Origin: Paenibacillus oleatilyticus
GTDB taxonomy: Bacteria; Bacillota; Bacilli; Paenibacillales; NBRC-103111
Assembly (NCBI RefSeq): GCF_018998565.1
Contig: NZ_JAHNZO010000033.1
Coordinates: forward strand, 1-64,000
Length of the DNA stretch: 64,000 bases
Direction: 5' to 3'
Below, piece by piece: positions 15,693 to 23,877 of this stretch (the first letter of the stretch is position 1; each line of letters opens with the position of its first letter). Position numbers and translations under genes: made by a program. A model generated the notes under the pieces. It searched no databases and was not told the origin of the DNA. It was given only the letters and a program-made list of their open reading frames with translations.

Positions 15693-15712
15693 CATAAATG
15701 CAGAAGGAATGA

Positions 15713-16201
15713 TTAGTGAGTTTGATTCATATTGAAGCTGCTTTGGTTGAAGCTTTGTTGATTCATTTGATTCATTTGATTCATTTGATTCTGTTGATTT
15801 TGTTGGTTCTGCTGATTCATTTGATTCGCTTGCTGCTGAGATTGTTGGATCAGCTGCTGCATTTGGCTCAGCATTTGGAACGATTGAACGGTTTGGTTCG
15901 CTTGGTTCAACGTTTGGTTAGCTTGCTGAATGGATTGTTGAAGCTGTTGAATGGCTTGCTTTTGCTGGCTTTGCACTTGTTGGTTGAATTGGTTCATTTG
16001 GTTGACCAACTGCCCAAGCTGCTGCTGGTTTTGATTGGAGCTCGTCGAAGCGGAGCTTTGGGAAGAAGGGTTTTGGACTTGAGTTAAAATTCTTTGGATC
16101 TGGTTAAGCTGGTTTTCCAGCGGAGTCAATTCACTAGCCACTTCAGCCTTAACCTTATCCGCGATTTGTTCTTGAGTTACGGCTTCTTTTTTGGTAGTCA
16201 T
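15713..16201 (-). CDS. Gln/Asn-rich coiled-coil protein of unknown function
   Basis: 162 residues, no signal peptide. The first 45 residues are charged and helical (EQIADKVKAEVASELTPLEN). From about residue 50 onward the protein is dominated by Gln and Asn with few hydrophobics, including QQNQQNQQNQ and NQMNQMNQ micro-repeats. TAAGGAGG at a good distance supports the ATG. Such low-complexity Gln-rich proteins in spore formers are sometimes spore-coat or crust proteins. No specific family was recognised and the assignment is open. Confidence 0.6.
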   Translation of the reverse strand: MTTKKEAVTQEQIADKVKAEVASELTPLENQLNQIQRILTQVQNPSSQSSASTSSNQNQQQLGQLVNQMNQFNQQVQSQQKQAIQQLQQSIQQANQTLNQANQTVQSFQMLSQMQQLIQQSQQQANQMNQQNQQNQQNQMNQMNQMNQQSFNQSSFNMNQTH

Positions 16202-16321
16202 TCGAAATCAGGCCTCCTTAGGAATGAGTGTTGTTCAAAGAACACAACCGTATTGTGCCTTTGTCCGGAACTCTCTATCCCCTCGGGAGGCTTTGTTTAT
16301 AATGGGAAACGTCGCACCGCA

Positions 16322-16376
16322 AAACAAAAGGGCCTGTCCGAAGGTCTAAGCAAACCTTTCGGGCAGCGCCCTTTGC
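16322..16376 (-). terminator. Terminator of the uracil permease gene
   Basis: On the minus strand AAAGGGC, CCGAAAGGT, ACCTTCGG and GCCCTTTTG form a long imperfect stem ending in T-rich sequence. The rest of 16202-16383 holds only the Gln-rich gene's ribosome site. Confidence 0.7.
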
Positions 16377-16383
16377 GCGTTTC

Positions 16384-17658
16384 TTAATCTGTATCGTTCG
16401 ACCACTTCAGAACATCGAACAATTTGAACACCAGGCTGAGCAGAATCGCCACGACTGTGGCAAGCGCCATGCCCTTCAGTTCAAGATGCCCCCATTTGAA
16501 CGTCGCCCCGCTTAGACCGACGACCAGCACAACCGTAGTCAGGATCAGGTTCGCTGGCTTGGAATAGTCGACCTTCGTCTCGACCAGCATGCGGATGCCG
16601 GATGCGGCAATGACGCCGAACAGCAGCAGCGAAACGCCACCCATTACCGGGACGGGAATCGTTTGGATCAGTGCCGACAGCTTGCCGACGAAGGATAGGA
16701 CGATAGCCATGATCGCCGCCAGACCGACGATCCAGACGGAATAGACGCGGCTGATCGCCATGACGCCGATATTCTCTCCATACGTCGTATTGGGGGTGGA
16801 GCCTACCGCCGCGGAGATCACGGTGGAGACGCCGTTGCCGAGCAATGACCGGCTGAGTCCCGGGTCCTTGGACAGATCTTTGCCGACAATATTGCCGGTT
16901 ACAATCAGGTGACCGATATGCTCGGCGATGACCACCAGCGCGGCAGGGGCGATAATGGCGATGCTCGTCCAATCCCAAGCCGGCGTATAGAAGGTAGGCA
17001 GCGTCAGCCAGTGGGCTGCGCCGATCGCCTCTTGTACATGCACAAGCCCGAGCACGTTGGACAGCACATAGCCGACGACGATGGCAATCAGGATCGGAAT
17101 GATTTTGAAAATTCCGCGGAACAACACCGAGCCAAGCACGCCGACCAGCATCGTGACCACGGAGACTGTAACGGCCGTGGTATCCGGGGACCAACCGGCG
17201 GGCGCTCCATCCGGAGCGATGAAGCCGGCCATCTTGGCAGCCGTCGGAACGAGCTCGAGCCCGATCACCGCGACAATCGCTCCCATGGAAGCCGGAGGGA
17301 ATACGACATCGATCCAGGCCGTTCCCGTATAACGGATCAGCAGGGCGACGATGGTGAAGATGACACCGACCACCAGAAAGCCTCCGAGCGCGGCGTTATA
17401 CCCTTTTTCCGCCAGGACGACAAAAACGGGCGATAGAAAGGCGAAGCTGGAGCCGAGGTAAGCGGGAATTTTCCCCTTGGTAATGAAGAGGTACAGCAAG
17501 GTTCCGATACCGTTCATCAACAGGATCGTGGCCGGGTCGACCTTGAACAGGATGGGCACAAGCACCGTCGATCCGAACATGGCAAATAGATGCTGCAGCC
17601 CCAGCGGCAGGCTCTTCCAGAAGGGCGGTCTCTCATGAACTTGGATGATTCGCGACAT
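16384..17658 (-). CDS. pyrP: Uracil permease, NCS2 family
   Basis: 424 residues with about 12-14 membrane segments. It imports uracil with protons for pyrimidine salvage. The start (VHERPPFWKSLPLGLQHLFA) is the classic NCS2 opening, followed by GSTVLVPILFKVDPA. TPNTTYGENIGVMAIS is the family's substrate-site region with the key Glu. AAAAGGGGAA precedes the ATG. No pyrR-type leader is visible, although such genes are often controlled that way. A -10-like TATAAT lies about 45 bp upstream. E. coli names the homologue uraA. Confidence 0.92.
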   Translation of the reverse strand: MSRIIQVHERPPFWKSLPLGLQHLFAMFGSTVLVPILFKVDPATILLMNGIGTLLYLFITKGKIPAYLGSSFAFLSPVFVVLAEKGYNAALGGFLVVGVIFTIVALLIRYTGTAWIDVVFPPASMGAIVAVIGLELVPTAAKMAGFIAPDGAPAGWSPDTTAVTVSVVTMLVGVLGSVLFRGIFKIIPILIAIVVGYVLSNVLGLVHVQEAIGAAHWLTLPTFYTPAWDWTSIAIIAPAALVVIAEHIGHLIVTGNIVGKDLSKDPGLSRSLLGNGVSTVISAAVGSTPNTTYGENIGVMAISRVYSVWIVGLAAIMAIVLSFVGKLSALIQTIPVPVMGGVSLLLFGVIAASGIRMLVETKVDYSKPANLILTTVVLVVGLSGATFKWGHLELKGMALATVVAILLSLVFKLFDVLKWSNDTD

Positions 17659-17795
17659 TGAAGTTCCCCTTTTGATCGTTTGAATTATTGTTATCTACCG
17701 TATTATAGTGCATGCAAAGAGGCATGAAAAGCCGAATTTGCACGAACGCAGCATAGAGGAGAGGCACGTTAGAAAAGCTGGGCATTCAGACATAT

Positions 17796-17840
17796 TGACC
17801 AACTGGTCAGCATATAATACAATGTTACTAACCAATTGGT
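17796..17840 (+). promoter_or_regulatory. Two TetR operators flanking the -10 of the TetR-P450 operon
   Basis: TGACCAACTGGTCA (17796-17809) and ACCAATTGGT (17831-17840, extended by CAG) are palindromes of the same type, 33 bp between centres. TATAAT (17813-17818) lies between them, with no good -35. The layout fits repression by the TetR protein encoded just downstream. Confidence 0.75.
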
Positions 17841-17858
17841 CAGCAACGTTGAAGGGAA

Positions 17859-18479
17859 GTGAAGCATCTGCCTTTACAGCTGTACGAACGGGAAAAAATC
17901 CTCGAGGCCTGTTTGTCTGTTTTTGCGCGCTATGGGTTTAAAAGCACTTCGACGGAGATGCTGGCGGAGGCAGCCGGCATTTCCAAGGCGTTGATCTTTC
18001 ATCATTTCACCAGCAAAAAGAAGCTGTATCTCAGCCTGCTGGAGCATTGCTTCGAGAAGGTCAGGACGGCGATGCGATTTGACGTGATTTTGGAGTATGA
18101 CGATTTTTTTGAAGCGATCGACAGACTTGGACGCATCAAGCTCGACTACTTTCGCAAGCATCCCGATGAATTGAAACTAGTATACGGAGCTTTTTATTCG
18201 CCGCCGGATGAATTGAGACAGGAGATCGAGGAAAAGTACGGCCAAGCGATTGCCGAGAGGAATCGAGTGTTGGAGCAGTTATTTGAAGCCGTTCCCCTTC
18301 GGAACGGGGTAGACCGAAAGCAGGCGTTCGAGCTGATTATGATCACATCGAAGCATTTCGAAAATAAGTTCTCAGCGGCCTACACGGGTATCAGTATGAT
18401 GGATGACGAGGCTTCTGAACGTCTGTTCGATGAGATGAACCGGTTTTTCAGCATGATCCGGCATGGAATTGCAGAGTAA
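17859..18479 (+). CDS. TetR-family repressor of the P450 operon
   Basis: 206 residues. The N-terminal helix-turn-helix is clear (ILEACLSVFARYGFKSTS, then MLAEAAGISKALIFHHF), with an all-helical ligand domain behind. The exact start is unsure: GTG 17859 lies almost on top of the AAGGGA site, and a rare CTG at 17868 would be better spaced. The P450 gene follows after 18 bp, so the pair is probably one operon repressed at the two palindromes upstream and induced by a P450 substrate. Confidence 0.88.
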   Translation: MKHLPLQLYEREKILEACLSVFARYGFKSTSTEMLAEAAGISKALIFHHFTSKKKLYLSLLEHCFEKVRTAMRFDVILEYDDFFEAIDRLGRIKLDYFRKHPDELKLVYGAFYSPPDELRQEIEEKYGQAIAERNRVLEQLFEAVPLRNGVDRKQAFELIMITSKHFENKFSAAYTGISMMDDEASERLFDEMNRFFSMIRHGIAE

Positions 18480-18497
18480 AGGAAAGGGGTAAGTGAT

Positions 18498-19730
18498 ATG
18501 GAGAAGATCACTGGCGGCGATTTTGCCTCACCCGAGACGATGCGTGAATTCATTGCGTTCTATAAGCGGCTTGCCGGGCAGCAAGAGCCTCTCTACCGTC
18601 TTGATGACTTTTTCGGGATGGGAGCGGCATGGGTCGCTTTCCGTCATGACGATGTCGTTGCGATCCTCAAGGACCCTCGTTTTGTCAAAGATATCCGGAA
18701 CCTCGCTCCACCGCAGGATCAACGGAAATCCGTTCAGGAGAACGCGTCCCTGAACAAATTCATGGAATGGACGAAGCAGATGCCGAATATGCTGACGGTC
18801 GATCCGCCGGATCATACCCGCTTGCGCAGGCTGGCATCCAAAGCCTTCACGCCTCAAACGATCGAGAGCCTGCGTCCCCGTATCCAGCAGATTGCCGACG
18901 AGCTGCTGGATGCTGTGCAGGAGCGGGGGAGGATGGACCTGATTACGGATTTTGCCTATCCGCTCCCTATGACCGTCATTTCCGAGATGCTGGGTATTCC
19001 CGCTGCCGATCGGAACCCATTCCGCGAATGGACCCGTGAGCTCTTGAGCGCTTCCTTGGATCCGAATCAAGCGGATGACGTTGGTGCTGCTCTCGATAAG
19101 TTTGTTGAATATATCAAAACGTTGCTGGCCGAAAAGCGCGTGCATCCCGGCATCGACATAACGAGCGGCCTGGTTCAAGCTTACGATGAAGGAGATCAAT
19201 TAAGCGAGAACGAGCTGATTTCGACCATTTGGCTGCTCATTGTCGCCGGGCACGAAACGACGGTAAATCTGATCAGCAACGGCATCTTGGCTTTGCTGCA
19301 GCATCCCGAGCAAATGGGCTTACTCCGCAGCGATCCGTCCCTGCTCCCCTCCGCCGTCGAGGAGCTGCTGCGCTATGCGGGACCCGTCATCATCGGCAGC
19401 CGTTTTGCCGCAGAGGATCTCACGCTGCACGGCAATAAAATCCGCGAAGGAGAGATGGTTCTGGTCTCGCTGGCGGGCGCCAATCTGGATCCGCATCGCT
19501 TCTCCAATCCCGAGGCATTGGATATCACGCGGGAAGAGAACGAGCATCTTGCCTTCGGCAAGGGCATCCATCTCTGCTTGGGAGCTCCGCTGGCACGGCT
19601 GGAGGGCCAGATCGCTTTCGGCACGCTGCTGCGGCGTCTGCCCCATCTGCGCTTGGCCGTCGCGCCGGAGCAGTTGACGTATAACCGCAGCACATTGCGG
19701 TCTCTTACGAGCCTGCCGGTGCTGTTCTAG
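18498..19730 (+). CDS. Cytochrome P450, soluble bacterial class (CYP107/109-like)
   Basis: 410 residues, the usual size of soluble bacterial P450s. Visible signatures in order: the C-helix DPPDHTRLRRLASKAFTP, I-helix LIVAGHETTVN with the oxygen-activating Thr, the EELLR ExxR motif, and the haem-binding loop AFGKGIHLCLGAPLAR with the axial Cys. It needs a separate ferredoxin or flavodoxin and reductase, none of which lies beside it. The substrate is unknown: fatty acid, terpenoid or xenobiotic. Control by the co-transcribed TetR protein suggests an inducible role. Confidence 0.95.
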   Translation: MEKITGGDFASPETMREFIAFYKRLAGQQEPLYRLDDFFGMGAAWVAFRHDDVVAILKDPRFVKDIRNLAPPQDQRKSVQENASLNKFMEWTKQMPNMLTVDPPDHTRLRRLASKAFTPQTIESLRPRIQQIADELLDAVQERGRMDLITDFAYPLPMTVISEMLGIPAADRNPFREWTRELLSASLDPNQADDVGAALDKFVEYIKTLLAEKRVHPGIDITSGLVQAYDEGDQLSENELISTIWLLIVAGHETTVNLISNGILALLQHPEQMGLLRSDPSLLPSAVEELLRYAGPVIIGSRFAAEDLTLHGNKIREGEMVLVSLAGANLDPHRFSNPEALDITREENEHLAFGKGIHLCLGAPLARLEGQIAFGTLLRRLPHLRLAVAPEQLTYNRSTLRSLTSLPVLF

Positions 19731-19762
19731 GCTATAATGCGTATCTTTTGAGGTCACGAGCC

Positions 19763-19786
19763 AGGGGCGCCGCTATAGGCGCCCCT
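19763..19786. terminator. GC-rich hairpin between convergent genes
   Basis: AGGGGCGCC, GCTATA loop, GGCGCCCCT: a perfect stem without a T tract. Placed between the convergent P450 and SnoaL-like genes. Confidence 0.5.
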
Positions 19787-19803
19787 TAACGTGTAGTCCC
19801 TAT

Positions 19804-20208
19804 TTAGCCGGCTTGAAGCTGACGCCACATGGTCACCATATCGATCCAACCGCGGTGCTCGGCAATCTTGCCGTCGACGACGCGATACTGGCGGTACAGC
19901 GTAACATCAATGGAGTTGCCCGTTGGGGCGGTTCCGAAGAACGTCCCGGTATGCGTGCCTTTCACGGTCATTCGGACCAGGACCTTCTCCCCTTGGGCGA
20001 TCATCTCTTCCACGGTGTAACGCTTATCGGGAAAGGCCTCCAGTATTTTGCCGGCAAATCGCTTCAGCCCTTCTTTGGATTCATAAGCGAGCTCTTGATA
20101 ATCGTCCGATAAAAACCGGTCCGTACATTCCATGTCGCTTTCATTCCAGAACGCCTCGATAAACGCCGTAACGGTTTCGATATTTTTCTGCTCCATCGTT
20201 TGCATCAT
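19804..20208 (-). CDS. SnoaL-like protein (NTF2 fold)
   Basis: 134 residues, the length of single-domain SnoaL-like polyketide-cyclase/ester-cyclase relatives. Typical features: VTAFIEAFWN at the start, FPDKRYTVEEMIAQGEKV, GTHTGTFFGTAPTG and the end VDGKIAEHRGWID. In cyanobacterial and soil bacteria such proteins are often cofactor-free cyclases, isomerases or of unknown role. AAGGAAGGAG before the ATG supports the start. It is encoded 22 bp after a shorter paralogue, so the two arose by tandem duplication. Confidence 0.8.
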   Translation of the reverse strand: MMQTMEQKNIETVTAFIEAFWNESDMECTDRFLSDDYQELAYESKEGLKRFAGKILEAFPDKRYTVEEMIAQGEKVLVRMTVKGTHTGTFFGTAPTGNSIDVTLYRQYRVVDGKIAEHRGWIDMVTMWRQLQAG

Positions 20209-20230
20209 CCAACATCTCCTTCCTTTCGTT

Positions 20231-20578
20231 TTAATTGGCTTGAAGCTGGGGCAGTAGCGTTCCGGTATCGAACCACCCGCGATGCTCTACAATCTGGCCG
20301 TCGACGACGCGAAATTCACGGAACTGCGTAATTTTCACCGACCGGCCTGTAGGTGCTTTGCCGGCAAACGTGCCTTGATGTGTGGCTGTGATTGCAATTC
20401 TGGCCGTGACTTTCTCCCCTTGAGCCAGAATTTCGTCCACCGCATAGTGCCGGTCCGCAAAGGCCTCGCCAAGCTGCTCCGCAAAAAATTGCTCCGTGCG
20501 ATCCAACTTGCTTCGATTTTCAGCCGCTTCGATAAACGCGGTGACGATTTCGACATTTTTCTGTTCCGCCGTTTTCAT
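20231..20578 (-). CDS. Short SnoaL-like paralogue with an internal deletion
   Basis: 115 residues, clearly related to the protein at 19804-20208 at both ends (VEIVTAFIEAAEN; ATHQGTFAGKAPTGRS; VDGQIVEHRGWFD). About 19 residues that follow the first helix pair in the paralogue (around ELAYESKEGLKRF) are absent without a frame break, so part of the ligand pocket is missing. AAAGGAGTT before the ATG supports the start. It may be functional, or be on the way to becoming a pseudogene. Operon with the neighbouring FMN reductase is likely. Confidence 0.75.
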   Translation of the reverse strand: MKTAEQKNVEIVTAFIEAAENRSKLDRTEQFFAEQLGEAFADRHYAVDEILAQGEKVTARIAITATHQGTFAGKAPTGRSVKITQFREFRVVDGQIVEHRGWFDTGTLLPQLQAN

Positions 20579-20605
20579 GGCAAACCAACTCCTTTGTTTG
20601 TTCGA

Positions 20606-21157
20606 TTATATGGCAGCCTTGACTCCAGCAGTGAGCTTCCGGGTAAGTTCTACGAATTTCCCGACCGCGCTTTCGACCCTTCCCCGCATTCCCTCGTCTG
20701 ACGGATGACCGTCCGAACCAAAGCTGTGGAACCCGGCTCCGATGGAGATCCACTCGGGGCTGTTAACGCCGTGCAAATTGCGTACAATACTCTGGAGATG
20801 CAGCAGCGAGCTAACCCCCATCGGACCGCCGGCGGCGCTTACGGAAAGCACCGGCTTCCCGGCAACCAGACCGCCATGCAAGTAGTCCAGGGCGTTCTTC
20901 AGCACTCCCGATATGGAGCCGTGATATTCCGGGGTCGCAAGAACGAGCCCCTCGGCATCCGCGACCGCTTCTGCCAAACGCTGGACATTGGGGTGGATCG
21001 CTTGGGCATCGGGGGAATACAGCGGCAAGGGCAGCTCCCGCAAATCAACAAACGTGACCGATATATTTTGGGCGTTCAGCAGACTCTCGATGGATCGAAG
21101 AATAGAGGTACTCGTAGCGCCTTCGCGGTTACTGCCGGCAATTAGGGTAATTTTCAT
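20606..21157 (-). CDS. NADPH-dependent FMN reductase-family flavoprotein
   Basis: 183 residues with a flavodoxin-like fold. ITLIAGSNREGATS is the phosphate-binding loop for FMN, and ATPEYHGSISGVLKNALDYL is the family hallmark. Members transfer electrons from NAD(P)H to FMN, quinones or azo dyes. ATG 21157 is preferred, because AAAGGTG lies at the right distance, over the GTG at 21169. It probably heads a three-gene minus-strand operon with the two SnoaL-like genes and is divergent from the ArsR-type regulator, with operators between. Confidence 0.88.
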   Translation of the reverse strand: MKITLIAGSNREGATSTSILRSIESLLNAQNISVTFVDLRELPLPLYSPDAQAIHPNVQRLAEAVADAEGLVLATPEYHGSISGVLKNALDYLHGGLVAGKPVLSVSAAGGPMGVSSLLHLQSIVRNLHGVNSPEWISIGAGFHSFGSDGHPSDEGMRGRVESAVGKFVELTRKLTAGVKAAI

Positions 21158-21192
21158 ATAAAACATCACCTTTCACTCTCATTTTGAGGTTG

Positions 21193-21260
21193 CAAACCGA
21201 TTGGTTTGTGATAACATGTGACTATATTGTCACCCTTATAATATGTGACCATATGGTAAC
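21193..21260. promoter_or_regulatory. Operator cluster between divergent genes
   Basis: Three palindromes lie in 68 bp: CAAACCGATTGGTTTG (21193-21208), GTGACTATATTGTCAC (21218-21233) and GTGACCATATGGTAAC (21245-21260). The last two share GTGAC..ATAT..GT.AC and lie 27 bp apart, with TATAAT (21237-21242) between. They probably bind the ArsR-type regulator encoded downstream; the first may bind another factor. Confidence 0.65.
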
Positions 21261-21320
21261 GTGTCAAGGGGCAAAAAATAAAACTCTGCAGCCAAGCTGT
21301 CTCAGAAGGAGGTGTTCTTA

Positions 21321-22088
21321 TTGGAAAATGAAATCTTCAAGGCATTGGCCGATCCCAGCCGGCGCACGCTCCTCGATCTGCTTCACGCCTCCGATGGGCG
21401 GACGCTGAACGATCTCTGCACCCCTCTGCAAATGTCGAGATTCGGCGTCATGAAGCATCTGAACATTTTGGAGGAAGCCGGTCTCATTACGACCCGCAAA
21501 GTCGGCCGAGAAAAGCTGCATTATTTGAATGCCGTGCCGATCCGGCAAATCTACGACCGATGGGTCAGTAAATATGCCGAGCCTTGGGCCATCGAACTAA
21601 CATCCCTTAAAAACGAACTGGAGCGTGAAACGACTATGGAGAACAAACCCCGGCATGTCAACCGGATTGCCATTAAAGCGACACCCGAACAAATCTGGCA
21701 AGCCCTCACCGATCCGGCCAAAACCTCGAAGTTTTGGTTCAATTGCTCGATCCGATCCGATTGGGAGGTCGGCTCTCCCTTCGAATTATTGAACCCGCAA
21801 GGGAAGAAGCAAGTCGAAGGCACCATTCTCGCTCTGGACCCTCCGCACAGGCTGACGGTGAGCTGGAAGTTTCTTTCGTTCCCCCATACGGCCGGCGATT
21901 CCCCGTCCCGCATGACATGGGAAATCGATCCGCATGCCGAGCTGCAGGGGGTGACTCTCGTAACGGTCGTGCATGATGAATTCGAGCAGGCTTTACCTAC
22001 CGCCGCCATTCTTGAAAATGGTGTGCCGATTGTCCTCTCGGGCATGAAGACATTTCTTGAAACTGGGGCAACCCTGGCCGGGAATTAA
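21321..22088 (+). CDS. ArsR-type helix-turn-helix fused to an SRPBCC/AHSA1 domain
   Basis: 255 residues. The N-terminal 95 residues are an ArsR-type winged helix (IFKALADPSRRTLLDLLH, MSRFGVMKHLNILEEAGLI). From about 112 an AHSA1/START-like domain follows (IAIKATPEQIWQALTDPAKT, VSWKFLSFP, GMKTFLETG), a hydrophobic-ligand-binding fold. TTG 21321 is the best start because AGAAGGAGG ends 8 bp before it. Such fusions are usually one-component sensors that regulate the next genes. The divergent FMN reductase is the likely target. Confidence 0.85.
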   Translation: MENEIFKALADPSRRTLLDLLHASDGRTLNDLCTPLQMSRFGVMKHLNILEEAGLITTRKVGREKLHYLNAVPIRQIYDRWVSKYAEPWAIELTSLKNELERETTMENKPRHVNRIAIKATPEQIWQALTDPAKTSKFWFNCSIRSDWEVGSPFELLNPQGKKQVEGTILALDPPHRLTVSWKFLSFPHTAGDSPSRMTWEIDPHAELQGVTLVTVVHDEFEQALPTAAILENGVPIVLSGMKTFLETGATLAGN

Positions 22089-22123
22089 CAGCAGGCGGGT
22101 GGGGTATCCGCTGGAGAAAACAC

Positions 22124-22167
22124 AAAAAGAAGGAGTAAAAATCACGCGGATTTTTACTCCTTCTTTT
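22124..22167. terminator. Bidirectional terminator
   Basis: AAAAGAAGGAGTAAAAATC and GATTTTTACTCCTTCTTTT are perfect arms around ACGCG. It separates the convergent ArsR-type gene and glpT. Confidence 0.9.
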
Positions 22168-22171
22168 GCAA

Positions 22172-23539
22172 TTAGTGCTGGTTCTTCACGACTTCTTGCC
22201 CGCGAACATTCCAAGTCAGGGCAAAGAGCACGGCTGCAATCGCGCACGAACCGACCAGCAGCGTAAACCCTGCATTCCATCCGGAGGCACTGACGATTAC
22301 GCCCATCAAAGCGTTCGCCGTTACCGTACCTCCCAGGTAACCGAACAAACCGGTAAGTCCGGCTGCCGTCCCGGCGGCTTTCTTCGGAACGAAGTCCAGC
22401 GCCTGCAGACCGACCAACATCACCGGACCGTAGATCAGGAAGCCGATCGCGATGAGGCAAAGCATGTCGACCGTCGGGTTGCCTGGCGGGTTAAACCAGT
22501 ACACCAGAACCGCGATCAATACGCCGATCATAAATACGACGCCTGCCGGTCCGCGGCGGCCTTTAAACATTTTATCCGAAATCCAGCCGCAGAGCAGCGT
22601 TCCCGGGATTCCCGCCCATTCGTACAAGAAGTAAGCCCAGCTGGATTTGTTCATGTTGAAGCCTTTTTCTTCGCTCAGATACGTCGGCGCCCAGTCCAAC
22701 ACGCCGTACCGGACAAAGTAAACGAAGATGTTCGCAAACGCAATTGCCCAAACCCACTTATTGTTCAACACATACTTGAAAAGAATTTCTTTGGTCGAGA
22801 GCTCGGTTTCGAACGTTTTCTTCGTAGCGCTCGGATAATCGTTGCGGTATTCCTCGATCGACGGCAATCCGACCGATTGCGGCGTATCGCGGATTAAAAA
22901 GTAAGAGACAATCGCGAAAACAATGGCTACCAAAGCAGGCAAAATAAAGACGCCTTCATACCCCGATTGGGAGAAACCGGACATTCCTGCGAAAATCGCA
23001 ACGCCTGCAACGGCAAGCGGCGCCATGACGCCTCCGCCCACGTTATGAGCAACGTTCCAGATGGCGGTTTTATTCCCGCGTTCATTCAAGCTGAACCAGT
23101 GAACAAGAACCCGGCCGGACGGCGGCCATCCCATCCCTTGGAACCATCCGTTTAAGAAAAGCATAATAAACATGATGGCAACGGACGAGGTGAAGAAAGG
23201 AACGACCCCCATCAGCAAACTGACGACTGCGGAAAGGATCAGGCCCGCCGGTAAAAACATTCTGGCATTGCTTCGGTCGGAAATGGTCGCCATCACAAAT
23301 TTACTGATGCCGTAAGCAATCGAAATGGCCGATAACGCAAAGCCGAGCTCCGCTTTGGAGAAACCTTGCGCGGTTAAGTAGGGCATGGCCAGCGAGAAGT
23401 TTTTGCGAAGCAAATAGTACGCTGCGTAACCAATGAAGATACCGAGAAAAACCTGAAGTCTGAGCTTCTTATACTCGGAATCGATTTGGTTGTCCGGTAA
23501 CCTGTCGATCGGCGGAGCAGGCTTGAAGAGATTAAACAT
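22172..23539 (-). CDS. glpT: Glycerol-3-phosphate:phosphate antiporter GlpT
   Basis: 455 residues with about 12 membrane helices, an organophosphate antiporter of the major facilitator superfamily. It closely follows the Bacillus GlpT sequence from memory: start FNLFKPAPPIDRLPD, then FIGYAAYYLLRKNFSLAMPY with the conserved Arg, NGWFQGMGWPPSGR, IWNVAHNVGGG and GYLGGTVTANALMG. ATG 23539 is chosen because AAGGAGGAC precedes it. The longer reading to 23593 would extend into the leader. A terminator-type leader and a cre box upstream indicate antitermination (GlpP) and catabolite control. Confidence 0.95.
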   Translation of the reverse strand: MFNLFKPAPPIDRLPDNQIDSEYKKLRLQVFLGIFIGYAAYYLLRKNFSLAMPYLTAQGFSKAELGFALSAISIAYGISKFVMATISDRSNARMFLPAGLILSAVVSLLMGVVPFFTSSVAIMFIMLFLNGWFQGMGWPPSGRVLVHWFSLNERGNKTAIWNVAHNVGGGVMAPLAVAGVAIFAGMSGFSQSGYEGVFILPALVAIVFAIVSYFLIRDTPQSVGLPSIEEYRNDYPSATKKTFETELSTKEILFKYVLNNKWVWAIAFANIFVYFVRYGVLDWAPTYLSEEKGFNMNKSSWAYFLYEWAGIPGTLLCGWISDKMFKGRRGPAGVVFMIGVLIAVLVYWFNPPGNPTVDMLCLIAIGFLIYGPVMLVGLQALDFVPKKAAGTAAGLTGLFGYLGGTVTANALMGVIVSASGWNAGFTLLVGSCAIAAVLFALTWNVRGQEVVKNQH

Positions 23540-23580
23540 CGTTGTCCTCCTTGATGTAATTGATAACAACGGAAACCATG

Positions 23581-23635
23581 AAAAAAAAACCATACTTTAA
23601 TAACACTTTCTTTAACGAAAGTGCCACAAAGTATG
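23581..23635 (-). promoter_or_regulatory. Leader terminator of glpT, probable GlpP antitermination site
   Basis: On the minus strand CATACTTT, CACTTTC, GAAAGTG and AAAGTATG form a nested stem followed by nine T, placed between promoter and glpT. B. subtilis glp genes have such leader terminators, overcome by GlpP with glycerol-3-phosphate. glpP itself is not in the window. Confidence 0.8.
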
Positions 23636-23676
23636 AGTCTCAGCGTCTCCATCATCGTTTTTTACTTGTAGGCAAT

Positions 23677-23705
23677 ATTTTAGTATTCGATGTAAACGTT
23701 GTCAA
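23677..23705 (-). promoter_or_regulatory. glpT promoter with a consensus cre box
   Basis: On the minus strand TTGACA (23705-23700), 17 bp and TAAAAT (23682-23677). On the plus strand, 23691-23704 is TGTAAACGTTGTCA, which fits the CcpA cre consensus TGWAANCGNTNWCA at every fixed position. It overlaps the -35, so CcpA binding would block initiation. Confidence 0.85.
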
Positions 23706-23877
23706 TAAGTTTTTTTTATAAATTGTCCTTAGAGGGGAGAAGCAGTGGAACAGGTTGGAAAAAATGAGGCCTGAAGTCCTCATGGAAAAAATTCAATTTT
23801 ATTTCGAAAGTTTGCAAATAGGAGAAGACTATGACAGTATAAGTCTATCTAATACGAACGAATGGAGCTATAGAAAT

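Noticed and set aside
16481..17194. 237-codon minus-strand frame within the uracil permease gene
   Set aside because: Arg-rich shadow in high-GC sequence; the NCS2 protein in the other frame is certain.
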